Shown piece after piece: positions 38,991-50,299 of a stretch of 64,000 nt of DNA. Below the pieces are notes generated by a model. The model searched no databases, was not told the DNA's origin, and saw only the letters and a program-made list of their open reading frames with translations. The position numbers were made by a program, and so were the translations under genes. Positions within the stretch are counted from its first letter, which is position 1. The number at the start of each line of letters is the position of its first letter. This stretch comes from Annona cherimola (lineage: Eukaryota; Streptophyta; Magnoliopsida; Magnoliales; Annonaceae): the NCBI GenBank assembly GCA_030490835.1, contig CM059973.1, forward strand, positions 84,769,221 through 84,833,220, written 5' to 3'.

Positions 38991-39894
38991 TTTATATAAT
39001 CGGGCCTTTCTTATACCTATGTTCTAATTCTCCTAAAAAAGGTAAGGGCAATATTTTCCTTTAAAAAATACCGCTGTCCAACAAGGCATCATTGTTATGT
39101 TTGTAATTAAGGATAAAATATTTAACCTGACATTTTTATAATTTTTACTCATATATGTAAATATGAGTAGATGTTGTGGTCATATTTAAAAACTAACCCA
39201 TAATAATATATAAAATTATGCCAAGATTAGTTTTTGTTATATTTACAAATATCATGCTAAGCGACTTCAAAAGCAACAAATGAAGAATTACTAAATCAAT
39301 GGGAAGTTCAGATAGGCGAGAACCGCATTTTAAAAAATTATATTATATCATACTTTTTTTTGATAACTACTACAGCATACATTTTTAATATCTAAATCAT
39401 TAGTTGCATTTTCCATCGACAAAAAAAAAAAAAAAAAATCATTAGTTGCATCGCCAACCAGGCATCGTCTGCAACGTAAGTTGAACACTCCACATGTGAG
39501 CTTCAACTTTGTGGAAGCTTGGTCTCCTGCGTAATATGAAAAAAAATAAGATATTGTACAACTAATCAAAAAATCATTAGTTGCATTCTATTTAAAATTT
39601 AGCACAATATAAATAAAATTTTAATCATCTAAATAAGTTTTAAGAATTGAATTTATTAAAGAATTAATCTTTGAATTGATATTATTTCCATGAACATTAC
39701 TATCTTAATTTTTTTCCTATGTGTATGTTTTATTTTGTTAAACACGATGTATAATTTGATTTTAAAAATAGGTGGCTTGTTAATTGTTACTTATTTTTTA
39801 TAGCAATTGTACTTATTTACAACTTATCCAAAAGTATATTTTTCTGACTTTGTCTTAATTAATTCTAACCTAATAGTAGAAGTTAACACTCATA

Positions 39895-40567
39895 GGATGT
39901 GTTTGGAAAGTGATAAAATTTTTAGATGAAAAGTTTTTTGTGTAAAAAATTTTAAATTTGAAGAAAATGATATAATATAGTGGGGATAATGATGAGTTAT
40001 AAAGAGGACGACTGATCATTTACGACCGGTCGGAAATCCGGTGATTTCCGACCGGTCAAAAAATATATATATTTTTTATTTTTTTTGAAAAATAATTTTA
40101 TAAACATGTTAATCTAGTTATATTTAATCTATAAACCAAATTTTACCATTTTTGGATATGTATATATATTTATTTTGAATTTTTAAATACAGGGGTATTT
40201 AAGTCATTTTAAATATTCTTAAAATGACTTAAATACCCCTGTATTTAAAAATCCAAAATAAATATATATACATATCCAAAAATGGTAAAATTTGGTTTAT
40301 AGATTAAATATAACTAGATTAACATGTTTATAAAATTATTTTTCAAAAAAAATATAAAAAAAAATATTTTTTGACCGGTCGGAGATCAAGTTTCTATAAA
40401 GAGTATAAAGTTAAAATAAATAAATTAGTTGTATGTGTAATTGTATAAAAATGATTAGAAAGTAAGATAGTTAAACACAAAGATATAAAAAATAATTCAA
40501 AATAGGATAATTATAAAAGATAAAAAGTTTTAACTTAACATTTTTTTCCTTATTTACGAACACACTC
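39895..40567. mobile_element. family A MITE copy 6, split by a hairpin element
   Basis: Starts GGATGTGTTTGG and ends ACGAACACACTC, with ATA on both sides. Removing 40007-40403 restores a continuous family A interior (GATAATGATGAG...ATAAAGAG-TATAAAGTTAAAATA). Confidence 0.85.
40007..40394. mobile_element. hairpin element H3 with 9-bp target duplication
   Basis: A 388-bp near-perfect palindrome nested in a MITE. The exact 9-bp direct repeat TATAAAGAG flanks it (39998-40006 and 40395-40403), the duplication size of Mutator-like transposons. Ends read inward GACGACTGATC and GAAACTTGATC, followed by GACCGGTCGG. The left end has an extra perfect hairpin: GACCGGTCGGAAAT, six bases, ATTTCCGACCGGTC (40024-40057). 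The centre folds at AAGTCATTTTAA / TTAAAATGACTT near 40200-40225. It is non-coding. Confidence 0.85.
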
Positions 40568-40924
40568 ATAATATAAATAAGAAACACTACTTGAATTCTG
40601 TTAAAAGAGTCAGAGACTCCCCGAATGAAAGGGAGAAAGAGGCTTCCGTGAGAAACGGACTCCGACCAGCCCGAGCGTGAGCCCGGGATGAGCACGGGTG
40701 GCGTTATTAAATTCTATTTCTGGATGCTAATCGTAACAGACTATGCACATATCCAACATATTCTATTTTTTCTGTAATGATTATAATATAAGAAACACGA
40801 GTAATAGATAGTTCGTATCTTTAGTTACATCTCACAAAATTTCAATTTCAAAGGCGCTCTAAAAAGAGCCCTGTGCTGTTCAAAATCCAGGTTCCTACTA
40901 ATCATGGATTTTTGTTCAAGCCAT

Positions 40925-41135
40925 GTGTATATCTGGGGAACTGATTTTTCGTACAAGTGCAGTTAGGCTTAGTACACTCGCATATCCAAAAATAATAAAA
41001 ATTGATGCACGTATTAAATATAGTTGCATAAAATTTTGTTTAAAAAAAATTAAAAAATAAATATTTGCACCAACGTATATAGAAATTAAGTGCACTCGAA
41101 TATATCTACTCAGTTCCTGATATTTCCGGGACAAC
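40925..41135. mobile_element. hairpin element H4, one arm reduced
   Basis: The inverted ends are TATCTGGGGAACTGATTTTT and ACTCAGTTCCTGATATT, with AGTGCAGTTAGGCTTAGTAC against AAATTAAGTGCACTCG. Only one copy of the core (CATATCCAAAAATAATAAAA) remains, so the other arm seems deleted. Confidence 0.5.
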
Positions 41136-41222
41136 TTGGCTCGCATGGTATATTAAAGCTAAGTATCCGGAGACATCTATTCAGTTCCTGACATCTCCGG
41201 GATGACTTGGCCCGCGATGCTA
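41103..41222. repeat. direct duplication around the right end of H4
   Basis: ATCTACTCAGTTCCTGATAT with CCGGGACAACTTGGC is repeated about 71 bp downstream as ATCTATTCAGTTCCTGACAT with CCGGGATGACTTGGC. Confidence 0.7.
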
Positions 41223-41858
41223 TGCGGGGTTAACATTTCTGTTTTCTGGCTCGGGGCTTCGAAGCCCACTCTATGAATTTCAGACTATTTGTCCGAGAAA
41301 AAAGCCCAGATACAAGAGGCCTTACCGTCATTGAAATTTGAATTGTATTATGAGACGCTCAAGGATACCGTGGATTTTTACTGTTTTTTTCTTCTTCCTT
41401 TTTTTTTTTTTTCTTATTACTTTGGATTATAATGCAAACTGCGCTCCCGCCGCCGCTGGCACTAGCCACAAATGGCAACTATTTTTATAAAAATAAAATA
41501 GTGGGCTCAAAATTACTTACATTGAGGCACAATGATAGTTTCATTTGTAATATATTTAACCTTTTGTTTCCATAACTTTAAAAAATTTAAAGTTCTATTT
41601 ATTCAACGAAAGTGATTCAGAGGTCGTCATGAGCCTGTGACAACGGTGTACGTGTTGATTTAATTAGATCTCAACTTTGGAGATTTGGTAGCTATGATTG
41701 TGGAGATAAGGATTGCAACTTGCGAGTTAACAGCCCATCCACATTTTCACGTAAACCACAACGGCAATCACTGTAGTACAAATGTACAATGCACTTTAAA
41801 AAAAAAAAAATCGTGAGTACAGTACGCGTTCAATAGAGTGATTTAAGAGATTTTCTTA

Positions 41859-42107
41859 TGGGTGTGTTTGGCTGCAAACAAAATTTTTCAATATCTGTAA
41901 TTATTTTATTTTTAATTTTTTTTTTACGTATCCTTATATAACTACATATTTTTCAAACATTTTTACACAGCCATCAATACAACTAATTTATATATTTTAA
42001 TTTTATCTTTTTTATTCATCATTATTACTCTTATTATATTACATCGTTTTTTTCTAATTTAAAAACTTTACACCAATTTAAAAGCTTTGCCACTTCCTAA
42101 ACACACC
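41859..42107. mobile_element. family A MITE copy 7
   Basis: Starts TGGGTGTGTTTGG and ends CTAAACACACC with TTA on both sides (41856-41858 and 42108-42110). The interior is of the family A type. Confidence 0.8.
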
Positions 42108-42110
42108 TTA

Positions 42111-42397
42111 TGGGGTATTTGTTAACAAATAAAATTTTTCAAACTAAAATTTTTAAATCTAAAGTTACATTTTATATTACTATTCTATTTTTAATTATTT
42201 ATTCATATCTTTATATACAACTACTCTATTTTTCAATTATTTCTACACAACTATCTGTACATCTAATCTGCCTATTTTTATTTTATTTTTTTTATTCCTC
42301 ATTATTATCCTTATAATATTATATCACTCTTCTACATTTAAAAAAATTTTATACTAAAATTTTTTTATCAAAAGTTTTATTACTTTCCAAACACGCC
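42111..42397. mobile_element. family A MITE copy 8, abutting copy 7
   Basis: Starts TGGGGTATTTG right after the TTA that ends copy 7, and ends CCAAACACGCC followed by TTG. It is in the same orientation as copy 7, and the TTA between them is shared. Confidence 0.75.
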
Positions 42398-42639
42398 TTG
42401 TATATCTAAATCTTTCGACTGGTGCTTTCATGATTTCATCCATTCCACAAAATTTTAAAAGGATATATAAAAGCCTGTTTGAGAATAGGTTCGATTCATA
42501 ATTTGGATCCAAATAAATTACCAGGCAGATTTAAACTCATAATATAGCTTTTTGTGAGCGCAGGGTGTTTTTTTGAGATAAAATGTAATAAATACTTCTA
42601 TGCATAGGTTCAACCCATTGAATGTTTTTATGGTTCACC

Positions 42640-43110
42640 CCATTTTGGCCTATTAAGATTATTCAATTAAAATCCAATTTGCCCATTGCATTTCCTATTA
42701 TTTATTTAACTAATTACAAATTTCATTCAAATTAAATATTTTATGGTTCCATTTGATAATAATGAAAGAAGACGTAGTGTAATTTTTAAATTTATGCACC
42801 TGTTTCAAAAATATTTTTTGGATAAATAAAACAAAATATCTTTGAAACAGGTACGTAATTTTGAAATTTGCACTAGTTTAACATCTATGCCATATAAAAC
42901 ATTACATATAGATAAAAAAAATTATTAACTTATTATGATATTTTAATACATCGGTTAGTGGATTATCTGATTTTCATATTTTATATAAGATGATAATATT
43001 TTTAAATATGTCTATATGAGACTTTAATTAAAATGAGTATTGGTACTATAACAAAATAAATGATGCTACTTGAGTTGATAAGATTTTAATTTAGTAACCA
43101 ATGTGGGTTC
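42640..43110. mobile_element. degenerate family B element
   Basis: Scattered family B core blocks are seen (GATGATAATATTTTTAAATA, GTTGATAAGATTTTAATTTA, CCAATGTGGGTTC). They are too diverged for exact limits. Confidence 0.35.
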
Positions 43111-43311
43111 AAAATGAAGTGTTAGAGCTGAAGCTTTCAATGTGTTGAGGTGAAGGGATTGCGCAGGGTAATTTGATTAAATCTCTCAGTGTACGCGATA
43201 ATCTTAATTGAATCAAAATTGGAAGGCCTCTTTCAAATGGGCTGTATTTATTGTTTTTTGAAATCTAAAATTATGCAGTTCGAACGAAATTGTGATTTTA
43301 GCGAGACTAGT

Positions 43312-43336
43312 AGTTATAATAATAATAATAATAATA
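43312..43336. repeat. (AAT)n microsatellite
   Basis: About eight AAT triplets in a row in intergenic DNA. Confidence 0.9.
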
Positions 43337-43568
43337 TTCTCTTATGAACTAGTAGATCAACCGTCTTGATTTGGTTTAGATTGTGAGTATGGAAAACGTC
43401 GACGGATATCTACTCGCATCCATCTTACCCACCATTATCGCTGCCTAAAAATCTCTCCGCGAGTGAGGGTTCATCATGTACGGACTACGGCCTTTTTTTT
43501 TTTTTTTGATAAAAGTACTACGGCTTGTTTAGTTGTGTGTCATGTCCTGCTAGCTGTGTTTTTATTAA

Positions 43569-43849
43569 GGTTGTGTTTGGTAATTGATAGAAAATGTCAA
43601 ATTAAAATTTTTCAATCTAAAACTTTTTACACTCCACAATTATCATATTTTTTAATCATTTTTTCACATTTTCCTATACAACTGTCTTACTTTTCAATCA
43701 TTTCTATACAACTATCCACACAACTAACCTATTTATTTTAAATATATTCTCTTTACTATTCATCATTACTCCTATCATATCACATCATTTGATAACTTTT
43801 ACTCTCTAAAACTTTTCATCAAAAATTTTATTCATTACCAAACATACAC
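43569..43849. mobile_element. family A MITE copy 9
   Basis: Starts GGTTGTGTTTGG and ends CCAAACATACAC with TAA on both sides. The interior is closest to copy 3 (AATTGATAGAAAATRTCAAA, TTTTCAATCATTT). Confidence 0.85.
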
Positions 43850-43852
43850 TAA

Positions 43853-46800
43853 GAGTGATTGAGTGCATCTAAAAGGAACTCCTTGTTGTTTTGCGCGTGT
43901 TTCTTGGCCCGAATTACTTCTAATTAGCTAAGAAGTTTTTGCATCGGTATTTATAGTTTAAAAATTGAAAGCATATCACAAAAGGTGAATGAATCTTAAC
44001 AAGTTCACATCTGTACGTACTTATATGGTTTTAGAAAAATTGAAAACATAACACAAAACGTGAATAGGATTAAAAGTTTTTTAAGGACAAACAACCTCCG
44101 AGAAATAGTGTTGCTTAATGGAACAAAGAGTAAGCATTGGTCTTTAATCCTAGCTTCAAATACTGTGAGCTAAACGCTGCAACAGCAAGAACAAACTACG
44201 CGATCCAGCTAAGAGCCATTTCTCTGCCATAATACTCCGTAATTATCAACATAATAACATTAAAACAAATAGGCTGTCAACCCATTAATTGTACAAAATG
44301 ATTTTCCGTATGCAATTTTAGCATGCAACAAGATCATATAACAAACTCATCAGGCCACGAACAATTTACAAATGACACGGAAATTAAAATCTTTTTGGAC
44401 AGCTAGCCTATGGACAAAACTTTCAAAGAATCTCCTTCCAAATTTGAGGAGTTACGGCATACGTTTCTAAAGGATTTTAACAGAATTTGAGGTTTTTTGA
44501 CCTTTCATATAGATATTATTAAGGACCCCATATGATGCTCGAATCGGTCTGTGAACTCCAAAATCACAAGCTCTCTTATCCATAATAAGAATATGACAAG
44601 TTTTGCAACAGGCACAATTCCCAGTCGGCTTTGTTGCATCAGAGGGTGATTAACCATCGTAAGTGCAATCAAAATTATTAAAGCAAAATCTAACAAAAAT
44701 ATATAATTGAAGTCATCGTGTTCTTTTCTTTTTTTTTTTTCCCAAACAATCACAGCTAATCTTGGATGAAACATAGAGCAACTACGATGGTTGAAGAAGA
44801 AGAAAGAAGGGCATTTACATCGTCTGTAAAAAAATGACTTTCCTTTATATTTTGTGACTTTTTTCTAATTTTTCAAACAATATAGGTCTGGATGCAAATT
44901 CATCAAAAGTCATGAAACGTTAGCAATTTTGTTCAAATTAAGTATTAACACAAAGGATGTGTTTGGAAAGTGACAAAAATTTTAGATGAAAAGTTTTTTA
45001 TATAAATATTTTTGAAATAAGAAAAAGTGATGAAATAGAGTAGAGGTAATAATGAGGAATAAAAAAATAAAGTTAAAATAGATAAGTCAGTTCTATAAAT
45101 AATTGTGTAGAAGTAATTAAAAAGTAATATAATTTGTATAAAAAGATGTAAAAAAAAAAATCAAAGCGAAATTTTGAGAGAAAAAGCGAAAGTTCAAGGT
45201 TTATAAGAAGCAAAAATGGATTTCTTGCAAAAACCTGGACACTTCCGTGGAAATTATGTACGGACAAATAAGTGAACCCTAATTAGGTCTCTTTTAATGT
45301 GGTTTTCAAAGACGTTGAATTGGACTAGGATCAAGGCTAAATCCGTGTTCCCAGGCAAAGGCCTATTCAGGCATGTCCACCACATGATGCAAAAGCCGAC
45401 AAAGATGCCTGTTCATACATGGAAATCCAGGACCATGAAAAAACTACTTGCCGGCCACGCCTACAACTCGAATCCAACTTCGATTTTGTCATTCTATAAA
45501 ACATGTGAAATCCGTCGCCTGTCAATCATACACTCTGCCTATCATCCTTAAATTATGCTTTCCCGACATTTCATATTTTCGCAGAACTAGCGCTTGATAT
45601 CCTTTGGAGATTATGTTTCTTATACATTGCGGTGTGAAGCTTTCGATGACCCTCGGTATTCAGCGGTTTCAAGTATCCTTGCATCCAGATGATTTGCATC
45701 TGCTGGAAAGATATATGCACTAAGCTAGAATGCGAACTAATTTACTGGAGTAAAAGGTATCTTTAGCAGACCATTATGAGATGAAATCAGCCCATTTACC
45801 AATTTTCATTGATAGTCGTATCAATTTAAAGGCCATTTATTGGCCCAAAAGGTTGAATTGTATTTACTTTAATTAGAAAAAATGTGTCGGGATGTTTTGG
45901 CTTTTTAGTTCATTTGAGTTGGAAGTAAAGGTGTAAATCACGGATTGACTTGATTCAGGATAATACTACCTTAACCACCTAGTAAAATCTAAACTTAAAC
46001 TTACTTTCAACTTTATTTTTCATGTAGTAATCTAACTTTTTTTATTTTTTGAAGTATAACCTAACTTTATTTTAACTCTATAAAAATCAGTTCGATTCGC
46101 GTTAGTAAATATATGATATTTAAAAATATTTTTCTCAATTAAATCTATTTTAAGATATAAATTTATATGAAAGAATAAAAATTAATATTTTTATACAAAT
46201 ATTTTTCAATTTTGACTTTTATAATAATATAATTGTTAAATAATCTTATTTAAATAATTAATGTTTAATGTTTAATTTATTATGTGCTAATGTAGGACTT
46301 TTTTTAAATAATTTATTATGTTGTACACTAATATATGAAATCAAGTTTGAGTCAGGTTAATGATCATGTAACCCACATCAATCCACTTTTGAAATTGTAT
46401 TGGTTCAAGTTAGATTATATAACTTACTTTTTTCTGAAATACCTAATTCGACTCTATTATAAATCAAATTGTGTTAATCAAGTTCAATCGGAAAAGAAAA
46501 AAAGGCCTATTTACACCTCTTGTTGGGAGTGATAAGCAAAGAAACACAGCTTCTCAACGCACGCGCATGCGCCACGGCAAGGAGTGGTAAGTACTCGGAC
46601 TCGGCGAGCGTGAACTGTAGTAATAATGATGAAGAATATGTTGGGAATGACACCCTCCACTGCCATCCAAAATCCTGGAAACTCCTAACAAACTCCCCAG
46701 CTACAAAACCCAAGAAAGAAGCCAAGAACAAACACTTCTCACTTTCCTAAAATAGAAAAGCAATACATTCGTCCAAACCTCCACATTCCCCGTTCAGTTA

Positions 46801-46985
46801 GAAAACAAATCTCAAAAACTTCCATCAGTGTATACAAATATGTCAGCCTCCAACCCCCCAATACAGAGAAATTAAAAACACAATGGATGAAAGGGAAATG
46901 ACAGTCTCTTAAACACAGAAAAAAAAAAGGCCAGAATTGTATCCCAATGTGTGAAGAGACCAAGCATGCAACAGCTAGCAGAGCT
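43853..46985. other. intergenic DNA, no gene seen
   Basis: Holds a right-truncated family A MITE (about 44955-45150, GGATGTGTTTGGAAAGTGA). The open frame at 45297-45551 in plus orientation is less AT-rich than its surroundings but has no recognised domain. The rest is AT-rich and featureless. Confidence 0.5.
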
Positions 46986-48563
46986 TTACACAAGAGGGCT
47001 GTTCATAAGACCATGCCAGGAAGACCCAATCCCGCTCCAGTAATGATCTCTTCCTGAATCAGCTGCAGCAAGCATGCTGCCTTCTCCTCCAAGCTGCCAC
47101 TGCACGCCCCAAGCCATTCTGCCCTCGGCGTCTCTGCCTTTGCATGGCTCTTGCTTCACCACGGTAGTCGTTGTCGCTGTCGTGGGTGTAGTTGTTGCAC
47201 TTGCGCAGCTCATGTCCTCGAAGGGAAACAGCATCTCACCCACACCCACATCACTTTCCATCTCCTCCATGCTTCCACTCCCAAACCCACAATAGAAATT
47301 GCTGAATGCAGTAGGGACATCGAGGAAGCCACCCCTCAAATTGTCAAGAAAGCCAATATTGGTGTTGGTGCTGTGGTGGCCTAGAATATCAGGATGCATG
47401 ATGTTGGTGTTCCCTAGAATAGAATTATCATGGCCATCCATACCCAACTGCCTCGATGGCTGCTTTTGGAGCCTTGCAAAGGCAAGAGACAGGTCGTTGG
47501 AGTCATAGGACAGGGATGGGAGAGTAGGAAAGAGTTGGTTGGAGTTGTTGGCTGTGGTGAGAACTTGGTCTTGTGTCCTTTTGGAAGAAGAGGACCTCTT
47601 GTTTTTCCTGCAGCCTCCTCCAACAGGAACATTTCTCAAGGAGCCTCCTTTGGTCCAATACCTCCTACAGGCCTTGCAGAAGTACCTCGGCTGTGAGAGA
47701 CTGTAGTTGTTGTAGTAGCAAAACTTGGTGTTTGTAGAATCGCATCTTGGGCATTTGAGAGATTGTTCTGGCTGGGGTCTCAGCTTCCTATCTTGCTGGG
47801 GCTTGGTGCCCACTAGCGCATCTTCCAGAGACAGGGCAGACATGGCCTGGATTAAGTGTGGGAGAAAAAATGAGCAATTTTAAAATGCGAAGATCACAAG
47901 GCGGTTTGGATTTCCTCTGAAGGATGGACATTTTCATGTTTAATTGACGAATCTAAGGTTTTTGTCGCTTGTGGAAAATTCCGGGAAGAAAACAATGAGT
48001 AAAGTAAAAGGAAATCAACATCTGGGTCTGATTCAAATTCAATTATAACAACCACCCAACCCACACCACCCCCACCCCACCGCAAAAATTACTGATATTC
48101 ACTTTCCATGAAGCACTAAGGTCAGCGTCATACAGTTAATTTCTTTGATGGCATGCTCATAATACGAATGGTCTCCGATGAATCGAACGACTGGAAAGCA
48201 GAAGGGGAAAGAAAAAGAAAGAAAGAAGAAGAATAAATTAAAGAAAAAGAGAAACGAAACTAAAGGGTTTTCAGTGTTCACATCTATTGTTCTACACAAG
48301 CCTTAAATCCTGTGAAAATGCTGCCTTCTGGCTTGGAACTAAAAATCCAAGTGTTCTTAAAGAACCCCACAAAGCAAACCGTAGAAAGCTCTTCGAGTAA
48401 TCTGATTTCTTCCCAACCAACCGAAAAAACGATAGGGAGGAAAAATAAAATTATACTCTAGCCTTCCTCCTATATCAATGATGAACGCAATGAAAAAGAA
48501 AGCGAAGGAAGCTGAGATGGAGATGGACCTTCTCACCTGGGATTGAGCATTTGAAGGGTCCAT
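46986..48563 (-). CDS. Dof-type zinc finger transcription factor, two exons
   Basis: This is a plant-specific nuclear transcription factor that binds AAAG-core DNA. Exon 1 (48537-48563) encodes only MDPSNAQSQ and ends at CAG/GTGAGA. Exon 2 (46986-47846) follows a TTAATCCAG acceptor and begins Ala-Met-Ser-Ala. The product is 295 residues. The Dof domain lies at about residues 40-91: [19 protein letters not shown], then [15 protein letters not shown] and [13 protein letters not shown], with the four zinc cysteines in the CX2C-X21-CX2C pattern. A Ser/Lys-rich basic stretch follows. The C-terminal part is acidic and Thr-rich, then has tryptophans ([19 protein letters not shown]), plausibly for activation. 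If exon 1 were ignored, translation could begin at [12 protein letters not shown], but the nine-codon first exon with good splice sites suits Dof genes. I cannot assign the subgroup or an orthologue. Confidence 0.93.
47847..48536 (-). other. intron of the Dof gene
   Basis: A 690-nt intron with GTGAGA donor and TTAATCCAG acceptor, separating the nine-codon first exon from the Dof domain exon. It holds no recognisable element. Frames crossing it on the plus strand are chance. Confidence 0.85.
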
Positions 48564-48571
48564 CCATGCAC

Positions 48572-48604
48572 GAGAGGGAGGGAGGGAGGGAGGGAGGGAG
48601 GGGG
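48572..48604 (+). repeat. (GGGA)n repeat just upstream of the Dof start codon
   Basis: Seven G-tracts of three or more lie on the plus strand, which is the template strand for the Dof gene, within 10-40 bp of its ATG. Four or more GGG runs can form a G-quadruplex. The mRNA leader itself would be C-rich (CCCT repeats). Confidence 0.85.
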
Positions 48605-48660
48605 TTGTGGTGGAGATGAATGATGGATGAAGGTATGGAAGCGATGGAGATTGATCCGAT

Positions 48661-48670
48661 GTATATAAAC
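48661..48670 (-). promoter_or_regulatory. TATA box of the Dof gene
   Basis: On the minus strand GTTTATATAC lies about 100 bp upstream of the ATG. With a start site 25-35 bp downstream this gives a leader of about 70 nt that contains the CCCT repeat. No competing TATA element is closer. Confidence 0.6.
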
Positions 48671-48863
48671 AAACCAAGCTGGCAAAGATAGAGAGAGGGG
48701 TATGTGAGTGTAATGATTGCTGTCCGTACTGTGATCGATGTGTGTTGGCTTGCACGCAGAGGGCAGAGGAAGCATGGAAAATTCGGGTTGATGCGGATCG
48801 GACTCAAGACGTGTTCTTGGGGGCCCACTGGCTACTGCAGTGCAGGCTGCTGTCAATTGTCAT

Positions 48864-49200
48864 GCACAAGAAATTTAAATTTTAAAGAAATAATAATAAG
48901 AAAGAAGGGGAAAAAACAACCCCGAGAAATCGGCAACCCTCTTTGCCTCATCGTGTGTTGCTTTCAAGACGTATCTCTGTCTGGTTTCTACAGGGACTCC
49001 TCTACCGAGGCGCCCAGATACAAGAGTTCGTTAAACGGCAGCGCTGATATGAAGGTAAGATCTGTGCCGTCCATTCACTCCCTGTAGTTTTTTTGCCTCT
49101 TTCATGGACTGTTCAGATCATTCAATTGGATGTAATACAATGAGATTTGAACAAGTAGATTGAATGAGAGAAGATCGTGTTTTTGAAAATAAGAAATTAT
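48864..49200. other. distal upstream region of the Dof gene
   Basis: No gene is seen. The open frame at 48704-49087 overlaps the Dof promoter and has no recognisable motif. Confidence 0.5.
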
Positions 49201-49374
49201 ATTTATAGGAGCATAATTACATATACCGTGTTTAGCTTAAAATACATTATAGTGTATATAATCATTCTCGATATTTATAATGGAAGAAGTATATTTGAAA
49301 TGAAAAAATATGTTTGTTGTACATTAGAAGATCAAAAATTATATTGAAACTGAAAAAGATCTTATCTATTCAGG

Positions 49375-49775
49375 AGCCAAATTATATATATCATGATGTA
49401 TTTTAAGTTAAAAAATATATATATATTTATAATTAATTGTATTTTTAAAATTTTCATTCATAAACATATTTTACTAACTATATTTAATTCGTATACCAAA
49501 AATAGAACATATTTATTTTTAATGTTTTAAAATACCAATTTTAGGGGCATTTAATTCATTTTTCACCCCTTTTAAAAACTTATTTTTAAAAAGGTTAAAA
49601 ATAAATATGTAAAAGTATTATAAAATGATAAATTTTGGTATATAAATTAAATATACTTAGAAAAATATATTTATAAAGAAAAATAAAAAATGCGATTAAT
49701 CTTAAAAATAAATGAATGATTTATTTTAGTTTAAATTACATCATAATGTATATAATTAGACGCCCTATATATATA
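49375..49775. mobile_element. hairpin element H5
   Basis: The ends read inward GGAGCCAAATTATATATATC and GGGCGTCTAATTATATACAT, both followed by ATGATGTA and TTTAARYT. The arms share the hairpin core (TAACTATATTTAATTCGTAT; AAATTTTGGTATATAAATTA in inverse). A related end-like sequence lies just before it at 49205-49270 (GGAGCATAATTACATATACC). It is non-coding. Confidence 0.65.
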
Positions 49776-50007
49776 CCCGACATCTAATTAATGGTTAAGT
49801 TTCAATAGCAAATAATGCAATCCAATAACTTTTTTTTGATGAATCATCTAATAACTTACATCTTCCCTTGATTTGGAAATGACAAAAAAATATATAGAAA
49901 AAGAAAAAATAGTAAGGATTTGTAGTAAATGGTTAATGAAAATTGCATATCATAAACAATTAGCCTATAAGGTCCGTTTGAACTTACCGTGTATTTAGAT
50001 GGTCAAT

Positions 50008-50297
50008 GAGTGTTTGATTGGACACAAAAAAATGTCAACCAAAATTTTCCATCTAAAACTTTTTGTCCTCTATAGCTATCATATTTTTTTAATTATTTTT
50101 GCACATTTTTCTATACAAATAACACTAATTTTCAATCATTTTCACACAACAACTCGTACAACTAACCTATCTATTTTAACTTTACTTTATTTATAGTTTA
50201 TTATTATCATTATCATATCACATTATTTTAAGTCAACTTGACAATTCTTATTCTAAAAAATTTTCATAAAAAAGTTTTATCTCAACCAAACACACCC
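50008..50297. mobile_element. family A MITE copy 11
   Basis: Starts GAGTGTTTGATTGG and ends CAACCAAACACACCC. The interior includes CATCTAAAACTTTTTGTCC and TTTTCAATCATTTTCACACA. The target duplication is not clear. Confidence 0.7.
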
Positions 50298-50299
50298 AA

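Noticed and set aside
45297..45551. 84-codon plus-strand frame at 45.3 kb
   Set aside because: No recognisable domain, no convincing promoter and no splice partner seen.
48704..49087. 127-codon plus-strand frame upstream of the Dof gene
   Set aside because: It overlaps the Dof promoter and TATA region and has no recognisable protein content.
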